Assembly: GCA_002336915.1 (NCBI GenBank)
Contig: DDET01000055.1
Span: 1-64,000, forward strand
DNA: 64,000 nt
DNA from: Bacteroidetes bacterium UBA1947
GTDB taxonomy: Bacteria; Bacteroidota; Bacteroidia; Chitinophagales; Chitinophagaceae
Direction: 5' to 3'
The notes beneath the pieces are model-generated. The model saw only the letters and a list, made by a program, of their open reading frames with translations. It ran no database searches and had not been told where the DNA came from. The stretch's first letter is position 1, and every line of letters starts with the position of its first letter. Shown here in pieces: positions 18,181-27,936 of the stretch. Made by a program: the position numbers and the translations under genes.

Positions 18181-19121
18181 TAGTTTTGCGAGGTTTGAAT
18201 TTTTACTGATGCCGTATCTCCAAGCCCAAAATTACCAGAAACCACCACCCTGTCGTTTGTGGTGAGATGCTCCGATGTTACCTGAATGAATTTATCTGTT
18301 TCGATCCCTTTCTCAATTGGGGTTTTTACAGCTGTAGAATCATTGAGCAACCGCATCACCCAAAAATTGGTTTGCGCTTCATCGCTCAACACTGCCGTTT
18401 TGGGAACAGCAAGGCCATAGGCAGTTGTTTTGTAAAAAGTGATGGTTCCAATCAGGTTTTCAGGAATATCTTTTCTCGCCACCTGAAGTAACACTTTTAC
18501 AGTTTGTGAAACGATGTCTGCACTTGGCATAATTTTTTTTATGTTCCCTTGTATCATACTCCCATCGGGCAGGCTGATTGGTAACAACTTCTTACTTTTA
18601 ATGATGTGAAGATACTCAAATGGCACATCTACAATAAAGCCAAAACTGGCAATGTCGGTGATGGTGGCCAATATTTCCCCATCCTGTACATAGTCCCCTA
18701 TCTGATGGTTTAGCATGGCTACATAGCCTGTTGTAGGGCTTACCACTTTTGTCTTTCCATGAAAGCGAAAAGATTCGTCTAAGCGGCTGATTGTATTTCC
18801 TAAGGCCCTGGCTTCCTTGGTTTCTATGGCAAAAAGAGTCTGGCCTTTATACACAGGATCTGCCAAACGAATGTTCATTTCCGTGATGTAGCCGGTTGCA
18901 TTACTCTTGGCATCGGATTTTAGCAGATAGCTTGCTGTAGCATTTAGCGTTACAGATTGCCTGAGTTGTGCCGTATCGGTAGGATTGGCCACCATCACAT
19001 CAGTTTTAACAGATGCTATCGGTGCTGCCGATCCTGTATCGGCAGTATCTCCGCGACCGAATTTACAGCCTGTAAAAAATAATGTAGCTATGGCTATTAT
19101 ATATAACGAATCTATTTTCAT
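18180..19121 (-). CDS. RND periplasmic adaptor (membrane fusion protein)
   Basis: A 313-residue adaptor linking the pump to the outer-membrane channel. It has a lipoprotein signal (LFFTGC, Cys at residue 19). A short lipoyl-like half-motif region lies near residues 90-150 (SPTTGYVAMLNHQIGDYVQ), and beta-barrel and membrane-proximal domains follow. The hairpin is short, in line with the compact length. The start overlaps the end of the outer-membrane factor by 4 bases, so the three genes form one translationally coupled operon. Confidence 0.9.
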   Translation of the reverse strand: MKIDSLYIIAIATLFFTGCKFGRGDTADTGSAAPIASVKTDVMVANPTDTAQLRQSVTLNATASYLLKSDAKSNATGYITEMNIRLADPVYKGQTLFAIETKEARALGNTISRLDESFRFHGKTKVVSPTTGYVAMLNHQIGDYVQDGEILATITDIASFGFIVDVPFEYLHIIKSKKLLPISLPDGSMIQGNIKKIMPSADIVSQTVKVLLQVARKDIPENLIGTITFYKTTAYGLAVPKTAVLSDEAQTNFWVMRLLNDSTAVKTPIEKGIETDKFIQVTSEHLTTNDRVVVSGNFGLGDTASVKIQTSQN

Positions 19122-20359
19122 TGCAGAATCAGATATTGTAATTGGTTTTTTAAATTGAATAGTGCATAATCGTATTGAATTCGATTCCCTTTCAGCGTAA
19201 GCAGATTATTGATAGAAAGAATATAATCCACAATCCTCACATCACCGGTGGGTAATTGCTTTGCATTGGCTTCTACCAAAGTTTCTGCATAAACAATTTG
19301 CTCGATGGCTAACTGTATCATTTTTTCGTATTGATTGATCTGGTTTTTCAGATGCAAAATTTCTTGATCGTAAAGGGTATGCGTGTGTGCTAAATATTTT
19401 TGGCGAGTTTGTAAGGCAATTTCATTTTGTTGTATCAGCATTTGTTTTTGATGGCCATCGTACAGAGGTAGTGTAACAGAAAGACCGGCACCAATACCAA
19501 AATTTTTGTACAGGTTCAGTGCCAGGGCAGACTGGTAGCCACCATTTAAGAACCCCGATATTCTTGGCTTATAATTGTATCCAATAATTTTACTGTCGCT
19601 AACCAGCTTGAGGCTGTCGGCTTTGAAAGATTGCGTGTAAATACTCTTTTCAAAATCTGTACTTATTTGTGCATCAAAAACCGGGGCTTGCAGAGGCCGG
19701 AATGAGGTATCTGCAATACCGGCAAGATAGTTTAATAAGGCAAAATTACTTTTCCAATTAGCCATTTGCTGTTCAAAAGAAAGTTCATTTTGTTGCAATG
19801 TTACCTTAAAAGATAAGTAATCGGTTTGCTTAAAAATAGCCGCCTGAGTAAGCTTTTTTAGAATGGTATCTTCTTGTCGTAACAGATACACAATCTCTCT
19901 ACTCAGATCCACTTGCTGTTGGTTGTTGTACGTTGTGATATACTGGTCTGTAATTTGTTTGTTTAATGTCTGGCTGCTACTATTTTTTTGCGCCAAAATT
20001 TGGCCGGCAATGGCTTTAATATTCTCCTGACGGGCGTTAAGGTTATTCCGGCTAACAAACTCTTTGGACAGGCGCACACCGGCAAAAACATTCTGTCCGT
20101 TTGTAAGTGCATTGTCGTATCCCCATCCCTTTATCGTAGGTGAATAGGCGGCACTTCCCTCACCCGAAATTATCATGCCATAAAAGGCATTCAGTTTCAT
20201 ACTGTCTATACGGTTGGATAATACCTGATTATTATAATCACTCAAAAGAGGACTGTTGGCTTGTGCTGTTTTGATATAATAGTTTAAGTTTTGTCCTGAC
20301 TGTGCCTGAGAAAAAAAATTTAAAAAGAGCAGCGCCAGAAACAGCAACCGACGGCTCAT
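19118..20359 (-). CDS. TolC-family outer membrane efflux protein
   Basis: Outer-membrane channel component, first gene of the efflux operon. I place the start at the ATG at 20357-20359, because it puts the signal peptide (MSRRLLFLALLFLNFFSQAQ) at the N-terminus; the frame can extend 11 codons upstream. About 413 residues with the two long coiled-coil OEP repeats: Gln/Asn-rich helices near 120-200 and 300-390, and short beta strands between. It is smaller than E. coli TolC but usual for Bacteroidota. Confidence 0.88.
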   Translation of the reverse strand: MSRRLLFLALLFLNFFSQAQSGQNLNYYIKTAQANSPLLSDYNNQVLSNRIDSMKLNAFYGMIISGEGSAAYSPTIKGWGYDNALTNGQNVFAGVRLSKEFVSRNNLNARQENIKAIAGQILAQKNSSSQTLNKQITDQYITTYNNQQQVDLSREIVYLLRQEDTILKKLTQAAIFKQTDYLSFKVTLQQNELSFEQQMANWKSNFALLNYLAGIADTSFRPLQAPVFDAQISTDFEKSIYTQSFKADSLKLVSDSKIIGYNYKPRISGFLNGGYQSALALNLYKNFGIGAGLSVTLPLYDGHQKQMLIQQNEIALQTRQKYLAHTHTLYDQEILHLKNQINQYEKMIQLAIEQIVYAETLVEANAKQLPTGDVRIVDYILSINNLLTLKGNRIQYDYALFNLKNQLQYLILQ

Positions 20360-20516
20360 CCTGATTGGTAGTAAACAAATAAGAGTCATCATTGTACCGA
20401 AGATAAATATTTTTATGCCTTCAATTTAGCAAAAACAGGTTGCCCTTTGTACTCTGCTTCCCAAGAAGGCTAGTGGTGTTTAAATCAAATACAGAATAAA
20501 CATATAGTATGGCGTA

Positions 20517-23030
20517 TTAAAGCATCAGTGTGATACCCAAGTATAAACCATCTCTTCTTGCGTAGGGGTGATTCAAATAATTGAGCCTTCTATAATACTC
20601 AATACTTAGGATATGGAATATATTTTCTATACCTATCCCTGCCTCCATAAAGGGTTGCTTGCCAAGCAAATTAAAATTAGACCCTTTGTTATAATCAATA
20701 TTGGCTTGGGACATATCGCCCCAATAGCTGTTAAATGAGAAACGCTCTCTCCAGCCCAGCTTTCTGATGAACGGAATCTTGTCCATTAATACGCCTCCCA
20801 AATATAATCTGGTGTGCAAGTTTACATATCTGTCGGAAGCAAACTCGTAAGGGCTCATGGTATTAAACACATATCTACTGGCAACATAGTATTCATTGCC
20901 TGCCGGTATGTTTAGCAAAAGATATGGGATGGTTCCATACACTTTTCCTCCTTCCAGCTTATAATAGAAAACACTCTTGGGTGGTAGCCTTAAGCGGTGT
21001 TCTATTCCCACATTTATTTTTTGGAACTCAAATTGGGCCTTCCCAATTTCAAGGCCATAAGTATAATTGGCGTACAGTATTGGAGAAAAGGTTGTTTTAT
21101 TTATTTTGTCATAATTGATGATTACACTATTTTCATTATGTGCATACCTAATGCCGATAGTGGCTGCGGCTACCGGCAGCACCTTAGCAAATACACTATC
21201 ATAGGGTTTATCCAAATCGGGATTTATTGGCCTATACTGAAAATCAAAAACAGGATTCAACTCTCTGTATCGTACAGATCCTCTCGCACTAAAATTGGAT
21301 GAAATGTATTGATCATGTTTTAGCAATACCTGTTTTACGTAAGTTCTTGAAAATGGAATATTTTTTCTTAATATAGTATTTACAATATTGTCTTTGTCCA
21401 ACTCGTCATCCTGATCCAGAATAAAATCATAATCACTTCCATAAGATAGTGTGGATTTAGTCCACTTTGCAGCATTCCATACATACTTTATCCCCACAGT
21501 TCCTTTTATTTTCCGATCTTTTGTTCCATAAGCACCATATCCAAAAAGGCTTGCTTTTTTACTGATCCCGGGCATAGTCCAAAATCCAACACGAAACCGC
21601 CAACCCTCAATCGGATTATTACTGAGAAATGTAGTATATGCACCCACACCCACATATTTCCCAAACTCCCAAGCTCCGGAACCGGCAAAGGCAAGCAGTT
21701 TTGCATCTCGCATAAAACGATTGTTTTGTTTTAGCGAATCTACCATTGTATAAATATTTTTTTCATGATCTGTTAGCTGTTCCGGCCGGTTTTGCTGCCA
21801 AAACTCATTGGACTTGTCCCAATTAGTGGTTTTTTCTTTGCGTACCAAATTCCCTATTACAACAGAAGTACCACTAACATTGATGTCCACATCGGCATGT
21901 ACCGTTGTGTTCTTCAAAACAAACTTAACTGAGTTTTGATTCTCCGGAACCGGAATACCCAACAGATCTAACCCACTTTCAAATTTTACTTCTGAGTAGT
22001 ATTTGTAAGGCATGTTTACAGTCTTGTTTGTAGCACTATCATATACGCTGCTATAGTCTTCACTATAGCGCAGGTCTTGAATAAAGTTGATGTTGGCCGT
22101 TTTGCTCAATCGCATTACAATAGTTTCTACAGCCAATGTATTTTTGTTTATCCAAAGTTCTCCGCTAAAGGCGCGCTCATACGCCCTTTTGGGTGCAAAC
22201 CGTATTTGCTGGATCGGTTGGCCATCTACTACTGTGGAGTCCTCCTCAAAAAAATCGTAATAATTAAAAGCAGTTGTATTAAGCGGACTTACATAAGTTT
22301 GGTTAAAAATAGGAAGCCAGTCATTATATACATTAAAATGAAAATGAAATTTATCCAACTTGCTTAGTACCTCATCCGTCTTTAATCCGAGATTTTTTTG
22401 AGCCATAATATTTTCCTGTTCTATCTTAGGCGAAACAGAATGATAGACATTAGCCAACACTTCGTGAAAATAAATAGGTAGTTCTTTATCGTCTTTGGCA
22501 GAGCTGTCAAGGCTTTCATAGGTTTTCAATAATAAACTTTTGTATCCCTTCCCTTTTATTTTTTGGAAATCGATATTGTCTATATCCAATTCATTTCGGG
22601 TGTAGCGATGATAACTGTAGCTTCCAAATCGGGAAGGATTGTTTTGTTCTTTCTGCTCTATTACTTTTTGCATAAATGCTTTGCCAGGATGTTTTGAAAT
22701 GCTTACAACAACTGTTTGCAACATCTCTTGCTTTCTTTGCATTACAATTTTTAGATCAGTTGTCTTGTCTTTTTGCAAGGCAAGAGTAATAGTAGCATAC
22801 CCCACACTTGTTACCTCAATGCTGTCGTACCAGTCGGTAGTGTAAATACGAAAACTCCCATCAGTTTTAGACAAAGTACTAAAATCACTCTTCTTTAAAT
22901 GGATGGTTGCATAAGCAATGGATTTTAACGTATCGGCTTCTGTAACCCTGCCGGAAAGAATGTATCCGGATTGTGCCAGTATGGTATTGCAGGTTATAAT
23001 AAGAAAAGAAATAATAATGATTCTAACCAT
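20517..23030 (-). CDS. DUF5686 / carboxypeptidase-regulatory-like outer membrane protein
   Basis: An 837-residue exported protein: signal peptide 1-19 (ending TILAQ), a carboxypeptidase-regulatory-like beta sandwich at about 23-105 (SGRVTEADTLKSIAYATIHL), and a long DUF5686 part. The latter's C-terminal half alternates aromatic beta strands and ends YLGITLML, as expected for an outer-membrane barrel. The architecture resembles TonB-linked SusC-like proteins without the plug. Function unknown. It lies 124 bp upstream of, and may be separate from, the efflux operon; a TATACTTG box precedes it. Confidence 0.85.
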   Translation of the reverse strand: MVRIIIISFLIITCNTILAQSGYILSGRVTEADTLKSIAYATIHLKKSDFSTLSKTDGSFRIYTTDWYDSIEVTSVGYATITLALQKDKTTDLKIVMQRKQEMLQTVVVSISKHPGKAFMQKVIEQKEQNNPSRFGSYSYHRYTRNELDIDNIDFQKIKGKGYKSLLLKTYESLDSSAKDDKELPIYFHEVLANVYHSVSPKIEQENIMAQKNLGLKTDEVLSKLDKFHFHFNVYNDWLPIFNQTYVSPLNTTAFNYYDFFEEDSTVVDGQPIQQIRFAPKRAYERAFSGELWINKNTLAVETIVMRLSKTANINFIQDLRYSEDYSSVYDSATNKTVNMPYKYYSEVKFESGLDLLGIPVPENQNSVKFVLKNTTVHADVDINVSGTSVVIGNLVRKEKTTNWDKSNEFWQQNRPEQLTDHEKNIYTMVDSLKQNNRFMRDAKLLAFAGSGAWEFGKYVGVGAYTTFLSNNPIEGWRFRVGFWTMPGISKKASLFGYGAYGTKDRKIKGTVGIKYVWNAAKWTKSTLSYGSDYDFILDQDDELDKDNIVNTILRKNIPFSRTYVKQVLLKHDQYISSNFSARGSVRYRELNPVFDFQYRPINPDLDKPYDSVFAKVLPVAAATIGIRYAHNENSVIINYDKINKTTFSPILYANYTYGLEIGKAQFEFQKINVGIEHRLRLPPKSVFYYKLEGGKVYGTIPYLLLNIPAGNEYYVASRYVFNTMSPYEFASDRYVNLHTRLYLGGVLMDKIPFIRKLGWRERFSFNSYWGDMSQANIDYNKGSNFNLLGKQPFMEAGIGIENIFHILSIEYYRRLNYLNHPYARRDGLYLGITLML

Positions 23031-23262
23031 GTTTAGATTGTATTATTTGGAAAAACAGTTCCAAGTATAGAGATATCAATAAGTAATAAAAGGGTTGGGT
23101 TCAATTGTAAGAAATTTCAAAATCAACAGTATTTAACAAATCATTGAAGATTTATAGAGATGTTGATTTATAAAAATTCAAAATCTATTCAAAATCACTC
23201 ACTACACTTGTGCAAAATGGCTCAGAAGTGAAGATGTACCTCGTACCATTAATTGTACTACA

Positions 23263-23832
23263 ATGAAGCAATATGATAATATGCCGCAATCAAGCCTTCG
23301 CTCTCTTTTGCAAGGCTGCATAAAGGGGAGCTCAGCATCGCAAGCCCGTTTGTACTATTTATATGCAGATAAGATGCTCCAGCTGTGTATGCAGTATGCC
23401 CACAATCGCGAAGAGGCAGAGGAAGCATTGCAAGATGGCTTTATGAGGGTCTTTACCTACCTGCATACATTTCGGATAGAAGAAGCTTTTGACGGGTGGA
23501 TTAGAAAGATAATGATAAATGCCACTCTTCTAAAACATCGCAACAAAACATCTGTATTAAACATGATTACAGGATACGACCCCAATATTCATGATGAAAG
23601 AATTGAACCTGATTTTATTACAAAGTATGATGAAACAGAACTACTGAGGCTGGTGCAACAACTCCCATCCTCTTATCGTACAGTTTTCCATCTACATGTT
23701 TTAAAAGGATTTAGTCATGGTCAAATTGCAGAAATTTTAAACATCTCTAAAGGAACATCCAAAAGTAATCTTGCAGATGCTAGGAGAAGTTTAAAAGCAA
23801 TATTCGAGAAGCATCACATAGGGCACTGCTAA
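23263..23832 (+). CDS. ECF-type RNA polymerase sigma factor
   Basis: 189 residues with sigma region 2 at about 25-95 (NREEAEEALQDGFMRVFTYL) and region 4 at about 128-180 (LPSSYRTVFHLHVLKGFSHG, the helix-turn-helix). It directs RNA polymerase to a small regulon. No FecR-like anti-sigma or TonB receptor follows, in contrast to the common iron/polysaccharide arrangement; instead an IS982 relic lies directly downstream. It is divergent from the DUF5686 gene across 232 bp that carries a TACACTTG box. Confidence 0.92.
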   Translation: MKQYDNMPQSSLRSLLQGCIKGSSASQARLYYLYADKMLQLCMQYAHNREEAEEALQDGFMRVFTYLHTFRIEEAFDGWIRKIMINATLLKHRNKTSVLNMITGYDPNIHDERIEPDFITKYDETELLRLVQQLPSSYRTVFHLHVLKGFSHGQIAEILNISKGTSKSNLADARRSLKAIFEKHHIGHC

Positions 23833-23851
23833 TAAAGATAGGGTACATCAT

Positions 23852-24257
23852 AGCCTGCGCTTAGAGGACTGCTTCACCAATATGGCTTTCTATGATCGAT
23901 TTATTGAACGGAGTCATCATTTGGAAAATTGTTTGGAGATAAGGGCTATGTTGGCACAGCACTTTCTATTTATTGTTTGGCAATAATATCCAATCAATCA
24001 CAGCAGTTAGGAAAAATATGAAGCAAAAAATATTGAGCAACGAAGAAAAACTACTGCTAAAAAACCGTTCCGTTATTGAATCCGTAAATGACAAATACAA
24101 GAACATTTGCCAGATGGAATACGCCAGACATGGAAGCATTGCCAGATTTATTTTCTATATCATGAGTGTTATTGAAGCGTACTCTTTCTTTCTAAAGAAA
24201 CTGGCTACCAAAAGGATATCGAAGAAACAAATCCAAAACAAATTGATTGCTGCTTAA
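23852..24257 (+). pseudogene. IS982-family transposase C-terminal relic
   Basis: The plus strand gives SLRLEDCFTNMAFYDRFIER, then a jump and frameshift to GKLFGDKGYVGTA. A continuous 94-codon frame from 23,973 follows, with KNMKQKILSNEEKLLLKNRS, VIESVNDKYKNICQMEYARH and EAYSFFLKK, the conserved C-terminal third of IS982 transposases. The middle, including the DDE core, is deleted. The 94-codon frame could be mistaken for a gene. Confidence 0.75.
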
Positions 24258-24281
24258 ATCAAACTCAGGTTACCAAAGGAA

Positions 24282-25928
24282 CTACCGTACTCCCTTTTCT
24301 TTCATTACTCCGTTTAGCCATTTTAAAATAGCAAAAAGAAAAAGTGCTGCGCCAAAAAGCAGTATAAAATTCAACCAAAAATAATTTTCCTTGTTGTAGT
24401 ACTCATCCCATTTACTGGAAAGAATACCACTTAATTTGTTGCCAATAGATGTAGCCAAAAACCAACCGCCCATCATGAGCGATGTAATACGAGCAGGACT
24501 TAGCTTGGACACCAACGACAATCCCATTGGGCTTAAAAATAACTCGCCAATGGTAATAACACCATAACTGGCCACCAACCACCACACACTTACTTTCTCT
24601 GCACCATTATTTCCGGCCTTTACCGCCCACACCATTACTAATACAGAAAGTGCAGAAATCAATAGTCCCAATGCAATTTTTGTGGGCGTACTGGGCTCTT
24701 TGCGTTTTTTTCGCAAAAAGGTAAAAAATGCTACAACCAATGGAGTGAGTGTGATAACCCAAAATGGATTGATGGACTGCGTTAAAGAGGGCACCCACGC
24801 CCGAACAGTATCTCCTTCTTTTAATGTAGATTTTTCAGTACGATCCATGTTTTTGAAATAGGATGGATAGTCAAGGCCCTTTACCTCAGTATTTTTTTCT
24901 TTGATCTTTCTAAATTGATCGTCTAAAAGAGTAACAGAATCCTTTTTGTAAACAATATGCTCACTTAGCTTTAGCGAGGCTAAAATATCTTTTGGCGCTC
25001 CAGATACATGCCGTTCTGTATATCTGGCTGCCCAGGTATTTAATGCTGAACCATTTTGTTTAAAAATGGCCCAAAACAAAATTACTACAGCAAAAATAGA
25101 GAGAAGTGCTGCCATGGGCCTTCGCTCTTCTTTGGGGCTTCGAATATATAGTGCAACAAAAAAAACAGCAACGGGGAAACAGGCGAAAATGAAGGCGTCG
25201 GTACTATTACTGTCGAACAAAGCGCCATTCGTTCCTTTCACAAAATAACCGATAGCCGCAAAAATAATAGCAGGCAGCACCACTAAACCAAGTATTTTAC
25301 TAATGGGCATATCCCCCTCTTTCAAAGGCTTTCTTGTATCAAAATCTTTATACTGCTTTCGCCCTAAAAGAAAAATAATAACACCTAAAAACATTCCCAC
25401 TCCGGCAGCGATAAATGCCGCACCCCAGCCAATTGTAGTATATAATGCGGCTCCAAAAAAATTACATACAAAGGCGCCAATATTAATGCCCATGTAAAAG
25501 ATATTATATCCTTCGTCTTTTTTATCCTGATAAGTGGGGGTTGAATAAACGTTGCCCAGCAATGTAGAAATATTTGGCTTAAAAAGACCATTACCCAAAA
25601 TAACCAACGTCATGGAAAGATATAGCATGGGGATTGTTTTTACTGCCATCAGGCAATAGCCTATGCCCATCAGTATGCCACCTACAACAATTGAATTGGA
25701 ATATCCAAATTTACGATCGGCTAAAATCCCTCCCAAAAATGGCGTAAAATATATCAGTGCTATAAATGTTCCATACAGCGATGCAGAATCTTTTTCGTCC
25801 ATTCCAAATCCTGCGGTGGCGTCTTTTAGATAAAAAGTAAAAATCCCCAATAGGAGATAAAAACCAAATCGCTCCCACATTTCGCTGAAGAAGAGATAAG
25901 GGAGTGCTCGAGGATGCAATTTCCACAT
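24282..25928 (-). CDS. POT-family proton-coupled oligopeptide transporter
   Basis: Imports di- and tripeptides with protons. The inner-membrane protein has about 14 hydrophobic helices. Helix 1 carries the ExxER motif in SEMWERFGFYLLLGIF, and the PTR2 signature region is at YNIFYMGINIGAF. I place the start at the ATG at 25926-25928, giving the family-typical MWKLHPRALPYLF; 11 more codons upstream are open. An unusually long hydrophilic insert (about 330-390, SLKLSEHIVYKKDS onward) lies mid-protein. It is paired with a second POT gene upstream on the same strand, separated by a terminator hairpin. Confidence 0.92.
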   Translation of the reverse strand: MWKLHPRALPYLFFSEMWERFGFYLLLGIFTFYLKDATAGFGMDEKDSASLYGTFIALIYFTPFLGGILADRKFGYSNSIVVGGILMGIGYCLMAVKTIPMLYLSMTLVILGNGLFKPNISTLLGNVYSTPTYQDKKDEGYNIFYMGINIGAFVCNFFGAALYTTIGWGAAFIAAGVGMFLGVIIFLLGRKQYKDFDTRKPLKEGDMPISKILGLVVLPAIIFAAIGYFVKGTNGALFDSNSTDAFIFACFPVAVFFVALYIRSPKEERRPMAALLSIFAVVILFWAIFKQNGSALNTWAARYTERHVSGAPKDILASLKLSEHIVYKKDSVTLLDDQFRKIKEKNTEVKGLDYPSYFKNMDRTEKSTLKEGDTVRAWVPSLTQSINPFWVITLTPLVVAFFTFLRKKRKEPSTPTKIALGLLISALSVLVMVWAVKAGNNGAEKVSVWWLVASYGVITIGELFLSPMGLSLVSKLSPARITSLMMGGWFLATSIGNKLSGILSSKWDEYYNKENYFWLNFILLFGAALFLFAILKWLNGVMKEKGVR

Positions 25929-26002
25929 ATAGTACAATTTCGTAACAGGAAAGGTAGGCAAAAACTCTAAAACAGAAACTACCCTTTTTGGAAGGGCAAT
26001 AT

Positions 26003-26034
26003 AAAAGCCGCCTCGGTTTGAAAGGCGGCTTTTT
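26003..26034 (-). terminator. Rho-independent terminator between the two POT genes
   Basis: GC-rich stem AAAGCCGCCT / AGGCGGCTTT (26004-26013 with 26023-26032). T runs on both strands make it bidirectional-looking. It lies 20 bp past the stop of the upstream POT gene. Confidence 0.8.
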
Positions 26035-26054
26035 CGTACGTTTGAATGATTCGT

Positions 26055-27731
26055 TTATCTTATCCCATGCATCATTTTTTTCAAAAATGGAGAAATGAAC
26101 GCTAATATAATTCCGGCAATACCACACAGCACAACAAAGACCATAAAAAATTCATACAGATTGTGAATTTCGAATCCGGCAAATAGATTATTGGCCGTAG
26201 GGATATGGTTTTGTTGCAACAAGGAGGTTTGTTCGGGAGTGAGTGTGATTTTTTTATCTAAAACATCCTGAAGGTTAAAGCCCAGATCGCTTGCTTTTTT
26301 AAATTTGTCGCCAGTAGCCGGCATGATAGAACCAAGCGTTCCTGCCAGAGCATAGCCAGCAGCATTAGAGATAAAAAATACACCATATAAAAGAGACGCA
26401 AATCGTTTGGGGGCCAGCTTGCCCACCAAAGACAATCCAATTGGAGACAAGCAAAGCTCACCACAGGTTTGCAATAAATAAAGGAGAATAAGCCATTTAA
26501 TGGCCAGTAATCCGCTACTTCCCAAATCCTTTACATTGTTGGCAATAATAAAATAACTAATGGCTATGATAATTAAGCCAAAAGCTTGCTTTAATGGAGA
26601 AATAGGTTCCCTGCCTTTTGCCCTTAGCTTATCCCACAACATACTGAAAGGAACGGCTAATACAACAATGAATAAACCATTAAATATTTGCACCATCGAT
26701 GGCGGCATATTCCAACCAAAGAAATTACGATCCGTTTGATTGTCTGCAATAAAGGTTAAGGAGGATCCAGCCTGCTCAAAAGCTGCCCAAAAAAAGATTA
26801 CAAAAAACGAAACTACATAAATAACCAATATTCGGTCTCGCTCCACTTTAGTGATAGAAGTGTCTGAAATAATTAACCCCGCCAATGTAATACCCGCAGC
26901 ATAAACTAACGAATACACAATATTTTGACCAACTACGAAATGAAATAATAAAACCAGCCCTACAAAAGCAATAATAGCAGTTGTAATAGATTTTTTTGAA
27001 AAACTGGCAGATTGAGCCTCCCCTTCTTCAAAGTCTGCCGATGTATTATTTTTAGGTAGCCCGCCTATTGCCCTGCCTTCAGGCGTTACAACATATTTGT
27101 TTTTTAGGAAGAAAAAAGTCAATGTGCCTATCATCATGGCTATTGATGCCGCAAAGAACCCCCAGCGAAAGGCATGAATATCCCGCACACCATCTACTCC
27201 CTTTACATCGCCCAACAAGGGACAGATCAACTGGCCCAAAAATGCGCCCAAATTGATCCCCATATAAAAAATAGTAAAGGCCGAATCTAATTTGTTTTTT
27301 TCCTGTTTGGGATATAGGCTTCCAACCATAGAAGAAATATTGGGCTTGAAAAAACCATTTCCTAAAATTATAATTCCCAGTGCCACCCAAAGCAGTATTT
27401 TAGCCAAATCCAAATTTTGTCCAAATGTAGTGGCACTTAGAAACATAAAAAGTTGCCCAACGGCCATCAGAGAACCACCAATTAAAATACAGTTTCTGTT
27501 TCCCAAATATCTATCAGCAACAAAGCCCCCCAACATTGGCGTGAGGTAACATAATGCCAAAAAGCCCCCGTATATAATGGATGTGCTGGACTCAACAATT
27601 CCCAACGAATTGATCATAAACAAGGTAAGCAGGGCACGCATACCATAAAAGTTAAACCGTTCCCACATTTCGGTTCCAAACAAAACCCATAAACCCTTGG
27701 GATGTTTAGTTTTGGAAGGAGTAGATTCCAT
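26055..27731 (-). CDS. POT-family proton-coupled oligopeptide transporter
   Basis: A second POT protein (558 residues from the chosen ATG at 27729-27731; the frame can extend 14 codons). The ExxERFxFYG motif is in GTEMWERFNFYGMRALLTLF, and PTR signatures GFFKPNISSMVGSLY and FTIFYMGINLGAF follow, with about 12-14 membrane helices. A soluble loop of about 50 residues with TPEQTSLLQQ sits near the C-terminus. It is closer to the DtpT type than the neighbour. It is divergent from purD, with 205 bp between. Confidence 0.92.
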   Translation of the reverse strand: MESTPSKTKHPKGLWVLFGTEMWERFNFYGMRALLTLFMINSLGIVESSTSIIYGGFLALCYLTPMLGGFVADRYLGNRNCILIGGSLMAVGQLFMFLSATTFGQNLDLAKILLWVALGIIILGNGFFKPNISSMVGSLYPKQEKNKLDSAFTIFYMGINLGAFLGQLICPLLGDVKGVDGVRDIHAFRWGFFAASIAMMIGTLTFFFLKNKYVVTPEGRAIGGLPKNNTSADFEEGEAQSASFSKKSITTAIIAFVGLVLLFHFVVGQNIVYSLVYAAGITLAGLIISDTSITKVERDRILVIYVVSFFVIFFWAAFEQAGSSLTFIADNQTDRNFFGWNMPPSMVQIFNGLFIVVLAVPFSMLWDKLRAKGREPISPLKQAFGLIIIAISYFIIANNVKDLGSSGLLAIKWLILLYLLQTCGELCLSPIGLSLVGKLAPKRFASLLYGVFFISNAAGYALAGTLGSIMPATGDKFKKASDLGFNLQDVLDKKITLTPEQTSLLQQNHIPTANNLFAGFEIHNLYEFFMVFVVLCGIAGIILAFISPFLKKMMHGIR

Positions 27732-27936
27732 TACAATATATTTTTTTATTAAAGAAAATTTTAACGCGTACAAAATACATAAAAAACAGAAACATAAGTT
27801 TTCATTTTATAACTATCTTTCGCCCTTGGTTTATACAATGATGTCGTTATAAATATTTCAAAAGCTTCTTTCCATATTTTATGTAACGAACATTGGCGTT
27901 TTAAGACGATCTATTTATAAAAGTAAAAATAGGATA

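Noticed and set aside
23973..24257. 94-codon hypothetical protein
   Set aside because: Its sequence is the C-terminal third of an IS982 transposase and continues a relic upstream.
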